In this document: positions 12,141 to 16,064 of the stretch, piece by piece
How the letters are laid out: the number at the start of each line of letters is the position of its first letter
Numbering within the stretch: position 1 is the first letter of the stretch
Assembly (NCBI GenBank): GCA_964653285.1
Contig: CAZZEX010000107.1
Coordinates: 1 to 16,064 of the forward strand
Direction of reading: 5' to 3'
Length of the DNA stretch: 16,064 nt
From: CAZZEX01 sp964653285
GTDB taxonomy: Bacteria; Chloroflexota; Anaerolineae; B4-G1
Notes under the pieces: generated by a model
The model's input: the letters and a program-made list of their open reading frames with translations, nothing else
The model's database searches: none
Told to the model about the DNA's origin: nothing
Position numbers and translations under genes: made by a program

Positions 12141-12713
12141 ATGGCAAAGGTTATCAAGAAGCCCACGACGGTTCTCTACCCGGTACCAGCGGTGTTGGTC
12201 AGTTGTGGCGCTGGCGAGCGAGCCAACATCATCACGCTGGCGTGGGTGGGCACGCTTTGCTCGGAGCCACCGCTCGTGGGTATCGGTGTGCGGCCGAGTA
12301 GATATTCGCACGGGCTGATCCAGGAGATGGGCGAGTTCGTGGTCAACCTGCCCGATGCGGAGCAGGTCGGGTGGGTGGACTACTGCGGGATGGTATCGGG
12401 CCGGGATGAGGACAAGTGGGCAGCCTGTGGCTTCACTCCGGCCCCGGCGGCCGAGGTGCAGGTGCCCCTCATCGCCGAGTGTCCAGTCAACATTGAGTGT
12501 CGTGTGCAGCAGGTGCTCTCGCTGGGCAGCCACGACCTGTTCGTCGGCCAGGTGGTAGCCGTGCAGATGGATGAGGCCGTGCTCGACGAGCGAGGGCAGC
12601 TCGACTTCAGCAAGACCAGGCCGTTCGCGTTCCTGAACGGGGAATATCGGCCGGTTGGGGAACGGCTGGGCAGGTTTGGCTATTCCAAGAAGCGATCCGG
12701 GACTGGAGTCTGA
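12141..12713 (+). CDS. Flavin reductase-like FMN-binding split-barrel protein
   Basis: A 190-residue protein of the flavin reductase/flavoredoxin family (COG1853). It shows the typical run VLYPVPAVLVSCG, NIITLAWVGTLCSEPPLVGIGVRPSRYSHGLI, EFVVNLPDA, and HDLFVGQVVAVQMDE with a C-terminal FAFLNGEY. Members bind FMN and pass electrons between reduced cofactors or proteins; many act in anaerobes. The ATG at 12141 has AAGGAG at 12125-12130 and its own promoter; upstream in-frame codons are not family-like. Monocistronic, ended by the hairpin at 12805-12837. The electron partner cannot be named. Confidence 0.87.
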   Translation: MAKVIKKPTTVLYPVPAVLVSCGAGERANIITLAWVGTLCSEPPLVGIGVRPSRYSHGLIQEMGEFVVNLPDAEQVGWVDYCGMVSGRDEDKWAACGFTPAPAAEVQVPLIAECPVNIECRVQQVLSLGSHDLFVGQVVAVQMDEAVLDERGQLDFSKTRPFAFLNGEYRPVGERLGRFGYSKKRSGTGV

Positions 12714-12804
12714 AGACTTGAACAGTGAACACATTGGTCGGGCATGCAATAGGGACATTCATTGCTCTTCCGAGCGTGACCATGTCGTAAGTTCTTCTTG
12801 ACGC

Positions 12805-12837
12805 AGACACCCGGAGACGGCAGGACTCCGGGTGTCT
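12805..12837. terminator. Bidirectional terminator hairpin
   Basis: A perfect 12-bp stem, AGACACCCGGAG (12805-12816) with CTCCGGGTGTCT (12826-12837), 9-nt loop, lies between convergent genes. A T-rich stretch (GTCTCTCTGT) follows on the plus strand. The rest of 12714-12866 has no gene. Confidence 0.75.
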
Positions 12838-12866
12838 GTCTCTCTGTGTTCTACAGACCCAAGACG

Positions 12867-13868
12867 CTATGCCTCGGTTCCCGTCCGCCGCTGTATCCGC
12901 AGCACCAGGAAGGTGAGCCAGGGCGAGGGGTTTTTCTTGTCGGCGAAGGACCAGCCCTTCCAGGCGCGGTACATCGAACCGGCGGTGTAGCGACCCTCCT
13001 CGTCAGCCTGGACGGTGATCGTCTCTACCATCTCTCGAAAGCGGGGGTCGGCGTGGACGAAGGAGAAACGGCTGAGCACGTCCACCACGTGCAGGACGTC
13101 GTACCAGACGAAAGGGTACTTGAGCCAGCGGAAAGTCGTGCCGATGCCGAACAGGTAGATCTTGCGCTCCGTCTGGTGCTCCCAGTGCCGGAGGAGCATC
13201 TCGGCGCCGGTGTGCGTGGCCGGGCTATCGAGCAGTTCCGGCACTTGCGATAGCGCCTTCAGCGCATAGACGTTGACGATAGGGCAGGGGTCACCCTTGC
13301 GCCCCGGTCCTCGGAACTTGCCCAACTCCGGCGCACAGACGCAGCGGTAGCCGTTGTCGTCTACCAGGCCAACCAGGTGCTCCACCACCCGCTGCACACG
13401 CGGAGCGTCGCCCAGGCCAAAGCCCAGCAGGGCGTAGAGCAGCGCCGGCGCGTCGCACAACATCCACGTCCACGTGTCCGTGCCCGTCCCACCGTACCGC
13501 TCGGGGATGTTCATCAGGGTCTGGAAAGCCCCCTCCGGCGACTGGTGGGCCATCACGGCCTCAATGCCAGCGGCCATCCCTTCGGCTACGCTCAGGGCAG
13601 GGCCAGGATCGTTGGCCCGCACGCCGAAATCGGCCAGCAGGCTGAATTTGTAGATGGGATGGCCCGCATCGTTGTGCCGCTTGAGGGCATAGCCGGGCCA
13701 GGCAGCAGCCTCGGCGATGAGCGCCTGCACCCGGGGGTGGGCCAGCATCTCTGCGCGGGCGGCCTGCACCTCGGGGTCGTCCTCGGGCCGGTCGAGCAGG
13801 TCCAGCAGGGTGCGATAGCGGGTCCAGGGTTCATCGAATTTCAGCAGCCATTGAACGGTGTGAATCAT
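12867..13868 (-). CDS. Alpha/alpha-toroid-like hypothetical protein
   Basis: A 333-residue, Trp- and Leu-rich protein with repeated helical blocks (HQSPEGAFQTLMNIPERYGGTGTDTWTWMLCDAPALLYALLGFG, in the middle) resembling the prenyltransferase/squalene-cyclase-like toroid fold; no catalytic DxDD motif is visible, so enzymatic activity is not claimed. The ATG at 13868 follows AAGGA by nine nt. Residues about 90-97 (PALSVAEG) are encoded by a 27-bp dispersed repeat also present in the YyaL gene; without it the frame reads a natural RANDPG-MAAGIEAV. It stands alone between the terminator and the MITE. Confidence 0.65.
   Translation of the reverse strand: MIHTVQWLLKFDEPWTRYRTLLDLLDRPEDDPEVQAARAEMLAHPRVQALIAEAAAWPGYALKRHNDAGHPIYKFSLLADFGVRANDPGPALSVAEGMAAGIEAVMAHQSPEGAFQTLMNIPERYGGTGTDTWTWMLCDAPALLYALLGFGLGDAPRVQRVVEHLVGLVDDNGYRCVCAPELGKFRGPGRKGDPCPIVNVYALKALSQVPELLDSPATHTGAEMLLRHWEHQTERKIYLFGIGTTFRWLKYPFVWYDVLHVVDVLSRFSFVHADPRFREMVETITVQADEEGRYTAGSMYRAWKGWSFADKKNPSPWLTFLVLRIQRRTGTEA
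13573..13599. repeat. 27-bp dispersed repeat, copy in the toroid gene
   Basis: This 27-bp stretch, core CCCTTCGGCTACGCTCAGGG, is 25/27 identical to 15796-15822. Here it is read on the minus strand as LSVAEGM. Confidence 0.85.
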
Positions 13869-13916
13869 GGGCCAATTTCCTTTAAACCGACAAAACGGGT
13901 TGCACGGATAAACACA

Positions 13917-14110
13917 GAAAAATCGTATCTACCCAGGCCAGCGACTGGCTTCAAGCCCCCTGCGAAGCGGGGGGTCTGTGACAGCCTACCCATGCTTCTA
14001 CCTACATTGCTTCTACCTACATCTGGTACTCTGTACTTGGCGTAGCGGTGACCTCACCCCCGCCTGCGACGGGGGCTTCACGCTGTTAGCCTGGGTAGTT
14101 ACGAAAAATC
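13917..14110. repeat. 8-bp target-site duplication around the MITE
   Basis: GAAAAATC at 13917-13924 and 14103-14110. Removing the MITE and one copy restores an uninterrupted A/T-rich intergenic run, CACAGAAAAATCAGTGAAAA, which is a coherent empty site. Confidence 0.85.
13925..14102. mobile_element. 178-bp MITE with 14-bp TIRs and 8-bp target duplication
   Basis: Terminal inverted repeats GTATCTACCCAGGC (13925-13938) and, reversed, GTAACTACCCAGGC (14089-14102) match in 13 of 14 positions. The exact 8-bp GAAAAATC stands directly outside both ends (13917-13924 and 14103-14110), a textbook target-site duplication. Similarity continues inward as imperfect inverted repeats with C5/G5 hairpins over about 55 bp. 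The centre has a tandem duplication of TGCTTCTACCTACAT (13993-14022). There is no ORF. Ends beginning GTAA and an 8-bp duplication are typical of IS66-family elements, so an IS66-type transposase in the same genome is the likely mobiliser. Confidence 0.85.
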
Positions 14111-14134
14111 AGTGAAAATCCATCCGAATCATCC

Positions 14135-14473
14135 TCAGCACCAGTTCAATGGCTCCGACAGGGTTTCTCCATCCTGGATGACCTGTACGCCCTCGGTGAT
14201 GCCGTAGAACGATTCGAGCATCGCGCCGGTCTTCTCAGTGCCCAGGAGGGTAACCTGGGGGGCCATCCGGCGCAGGGTGCGCAGTATCCCTGAGTGGTCC
14301 GGTTCCATATGGTTGACGATGACGTAGTCCAACTGGGGGACATCGGCGACCTGGTCAACCTGATCGAGAAACTCGTCCGCCTTGAATGCCTTCGCCAGTT
14401 CCACGAGCGCCTTCTTCTCGTCGTTGATCAGGTAGGCGTTGTACGAGACCCCTTCCTGGGTGATGGGCCACAC
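14135..14473 (-). pseudogene. Flavodiiron protein (FprA/ROO-type) fragment
   Basis: A 112-codon open frame matching only the first part of the metallo-beta-lactamase domain of A-type flavoproteins: WPITQEGVSYNAYLINDEKKALVE, then NHMEPDHSG with the diiron ligand motif His55-x-Glu57-x-Asp59-His60. Full flavodiiron proteins have about 400 residues. Here about 30 N-terminal residues are missing (homology starts exactly at the ferritin stop codon), and everything after DGETLS is lost, replaced by EPLNWC and a stop. No flavodoxin domain follows. The only start, a GTG, overlaps the ferritin TAG. It is most likely a decayed remnant, cut at both ends, of an oxygen-reducing enzyme; a translated small product cannot be excluded. 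Confidence 0.8.
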
Positions 14474-14940
14474 TACAGCGTTCCCGCCAGCCGGCGCAGG
14501 TGCTTCTTCTCCTCGCGGATAATGTTGGAGATGGATGCTTTGTTCGGTTCGCTCACCATCTCGCGCAGGTCGTAGAAGAACAGAAGCGTATCTTTCTCGA
14601 AGCCCATCGCTGCCCGCAGAGCAGTCTCCCGGTCTCCGGCCTGCCTGGCCAGCGTCAATGCCTTGTCTGGCCCGGCGAACAGCGCGTTTTCCAGGGCGAC
14701 CTGGAGATAGGCCTCATACTGGTCGTACTCGACAGCAGGCAACTCAGGGGCCGGCCTCACATCTCCCAGCATCTTCTGAAATACCCCGTAGTGTCCCCGC
14801 TCCTGGGCGGCCAGGTCCTCGAAAAGTGCCTTGACTTCGGGGGCGGCGCTCTTCGCGGCCACTTCATGGTAAAACAATTCTCCGTTCTTTTCGATCTCCA
14901 TTGCCATCTCAAGCGCTTCAGTAGCAGTGAAAGCAGCCAT
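14473..14940 (-). CDS. Ferritin-like/rubrerythrin-type diiron protein
   Basis: A 155-residue four-helix protein of the rubrerythrin ferritin-like family without a rubredoxin domain. Metal ligands appear in order: Glu17 (MEIEKNGELFYHE), Glu47-x-x-His50 (QERGHYG), Glu115 (GFEKDTLLFFYDL) and Glu144-x-x-His147 (REEKKH). Family members in anaerobes reduce peroxide or store and handle iron. The ATG at 14940 has AAGGAGG eight nt upstream; an in-frame upstream extension overlaps the metallothionein gene and is not family-like. It follows that gene by 25 nt and is directly abutted by the flavodiiron fragment, which suits an oxygen-stress operon. Confidence 0.87.
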   Translation of the reverse strand: MAAFTATEALEMAMEIEKNGELFYHEVAAKSAAPEVKALFEDLAAQERGHYGVFQKMLGDVRPAPELPAVEYDQYEAYLQVALENALFAGPDKALTLARQAGDRETALRAAMGFEKDTLLFFYDLREMVSEPNKASISNIIREEKKHLRRLAGTL

Positions 14941-14965
14941 TTCTATTTCCTCCTTGCTCGCGTAG

Positions 14966-15142
14966 TTATGCTTGCTCAACAATCGGCTTGACGTGAGAAT
15001 CCGCCCGCCCGCCACAGTCCTTGCTGCGATTGGCCTCAGAGGCGCAGGCTTCGCAGCAGTAGACCTTGTCGCCACGGCGAATGGGCTCATTTTCGGGCTC
15101 AATCTCTTCGTGACAGTTGTCGCACATCAAAGTTCCTTTCAT
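14966..15142 (-). CDS. Metallothionein-like zinc-ribbon protein
   Basis: A 58-residue protein with Cys7-x2-Cys10-His11, Cys29-Cys30-x2-Cys33 and Cys43, plus His50: the pattern CDNCHEEI...VYCCEAC...KDCGG follows the bacterial SmtA/BmtA metallothionein plan (CxxC, YCSEAC, GC) but with fewer cysteines at the end, so a single-metal zinc finger is also possible. It probably binds zinc or another thiophilic metal in the cytoplasm. The ATG at 15142 follows AGGAGG, which overlaps the YyaL stop codon, so it is in the same operon and coupled. Confidence 0.7.
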   Translation of the reverse strand: MKGTLMCDNCHEEIEPENEPIRRGDKVYCCEACASEANRSKDCGGRADSHVKPIVEQA

Positions 15143-15147
15143 TTTGT

Positions 15148-16064
15148 CTACCTCCTTATGCCTTCCGATAGCGCCTCCGGGTTGGTAGCCGGACGATGGC
15201 ATACGAAATCAACGCATACGTAAGCGGTGGCCTGCCCCTCAATCTGATCCCGATCCCGTAGCAGTGGGACGGTGAGTTGCCCATCATCGGGAACACCCAC
15301 CGCCAGAACCTGGTGGGGCCGGTAGCCGGTCGCGCAGACGTCCAGCATAGCGCGGGTGTCGGCCGCGTCTGCCTCGCCCACGATGGCGATCTCACGGGGA
15401 TGCGCAAGGGCATAGTCCAGCGCAATCAGCCATTGGCCAAAGCCCAACGGATGTCGCGCCAGCAGCGGCTGCATCGGCCCCAGCGCGGCCCGCGCCAACT
15501 CTCCGTAGCGCGGCTCGACGGCCAGCCCCGCCAGGCGCAGCAGCACGAAGGCGGCCATCCCGTTGCCCGAAGGGACTGCATTGTCCTGCAACTCCCTGGG
15601 CCGGACGATCAACGTCCCGTGATCGTCACTGGTGTCGAAGAAGCCACCGTCAGGTGCGCTGAAGTGCTCAATCATCGCCTCGGCCAGCTCACAGGCGGCG
15701 GTGTACCAGCGCGGATCGAAGGTGGTCTGGTAGAGCTCCAGGAGCCCTTCGGTGAGGTGGGTGTAGTCCTCCAGGTAACCGTTGATCTTGGCCACGCCAT
15801 CCCTTCGGCTCCGCTCAGGACAAGCCTTCCACGTATGCAACAGGCGGCCATCGGTCGTCCTCAGTTCGCTCAGCAGAAACTCGGCGTTGCGCTCGGCGAC
15901 CTCCCGGTAGACTTCGGCCCTAACCCCCCGGCCCTCTCTCCCACTTCCCCCCCATAGTTGGGGGGGACCGAGGGGGGGCGAAGGGGAGAGCACCCGCGCA
16001 CCCTCGGCGAAGGCGGCCAGCATCAGCCCGTTCCAGGAGGTCAGCACCTTCTCGTCGCGTGCCG
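15148..16064 (-). CDS. YyaL/DUF255-type thioredoxin-domain protein, C-terminal part
   Basis: The last 305 residues of a larger gene whose start lies right of the window. The opening RDEKVLTSWNGLMLAAFAEG is the hallmark of the toroid domain that follows the thioredoxin domain in the YyaL/spermatogenesis-associated-protein-20 family (usually about 650-700 residues); LEDYTHLTEGLLELYQ, FFDTSDDHGTLIVRPRELQDNAVPSGNG and the Cys-bearing end FVCHRPATNPEAL agree. The GTG at 16047 is internal, not the start. Function is not well established; a redox or sugar-related role is proposed for relatives. Two repeat elements lie in frame: a palindrome at 15920-15990 (SPSPPLGPPQLWGG) and the 27-bp repeat at 15796-15822 (PERSRRDG). 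Confidence 0.85.
   Translation of the reverse strand, partial: ARDEKVLTSWNGLMLAAFAEGARVLSPSPPLGPPQLWGGSGREGRGVRAEVYREVAERNAEFLLSELRTTDGRLLHTWKACPERSRRDGVAKINGYLEDYTHLTEGLLELYQTTFDPRWYTAACELAEAMIEHFSAPDGGFFDTSDDHGTLIVRPRELQDNAVPSGNGMAAFVLLRLAGLAVEPRYGELARAALGPMQPLLARHPLGFGQWLIALDYALAHPREIAIVGEADAADTRAMLDVCATGYRPHQVLAVGVPDDGQLTVPLLRDRDQIEGQATAYVCVDFVCHRPATNPEALSEGIRR
15796..15822. repeat. 27-bp dispersed repeat, copy in the YyaL gene
   Basis: Identical at 25 of 27 positions to 13573-13599, core CCCTTCGGCTCCGCTCAGGA. Here it is read in a different frame, giving PERSRRDG. The local family sequence would be continuous without it. Confidence 0.85.
15920..15990. repeat. Palindrome inserted in the YyaL gene
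   Basis: Inner stem of seven C (15947-15953) and seven G (15960-15966) around ATAGTT, followed by ACCGAGGGGGGG; the same layout as the mutS element at 2656-2717 (ACTTCCCCCCC-loop-GGGGGGGAC). Outer arms CTCTC/GAGAG are imperfect. It is in frame. Confidence 0.85.

Overview
The window looks like chromosomal DNA of an anaerobic or oxygen-tolerant member of the Chloroflexota (Anaerolineae-like). The basis is high G+C, a secreted protease with a PTPTPVPP linker and a VYMPLV motif of the kind common in exported Chloroflexota proteins, a 2-hydroxyacyl-CoA dehydratase system with its ATP-driven activator, oxygen/metal-stress genes, and very many short G+C-rich repeats. This placement is inference from gene content, not a search result.

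Layout. (1) 1-164: a heptanucleotide array joined to a short MutS-like piece and then to the last codons of a beta-propeller-like frame, a chimeric relic cut by the window edge. (2) 237-892: a mazEF toxin-antitoxin operon with a strong promoter and a palindrome over its -10 box. (3) 916-7367, minus strand: a four-gene operon running activator ATPase, dehydratase subunit A, dehydratase subunit B, mutS, possibly read from a leaderless promoter. (4) 7425-7610: a small inverted-repeat element between direct repeats. (5) 7609-9753, minus: an exported papain-family protease carrying its own chagasin-like inhibitor domain. (6) 9878-10975, minus: a radical SAM protein with extra cysteine clusters. (7) 11196-12015, minus: a small Trp-rich protein overlapping a nucleotidyltransferase, divergent from (8) a flavin reductase at 12141-12713. 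(9) A bidirectional terminator, then an alpha/alpha-toroid-like hypothetical protein at 12867-13868, minus. (10) 13925-14102: a 178-bp MITE with 14-bp terminal inverted repeats and an exact 8-bp target duplication. (11) 14135-16064, minus: a YyaL-type thioredoxin-domain protein (partial), a metallothionein-like protein, a ferritin-like protein and a flavodiiron-protein fragment in one tight operon.

The most unusual theme is repeat DNA inside reading frames. Three repeat families sit in frame in otherwise intact genes: (a) nested C7/G7 palindromes (twice in mutS, once in the YyaL gene, and amplified as about eight decapeptide-coding copies in dehydratase subunit A); (b) heptanucleotide arrays (mutS 3' part, 5' end of dehydratase subunit A, and the left window edge); (c) a 27-bp repeat read in two different frames in two genes. 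The heptanucleotide arrays are not multiples of three, so slippage by one unit would shift the frame; in mutS that would be a candidate mutator switch. The palindromes resemble in principle the Rickettsia palindromic elements that insert in frame in protein genes.
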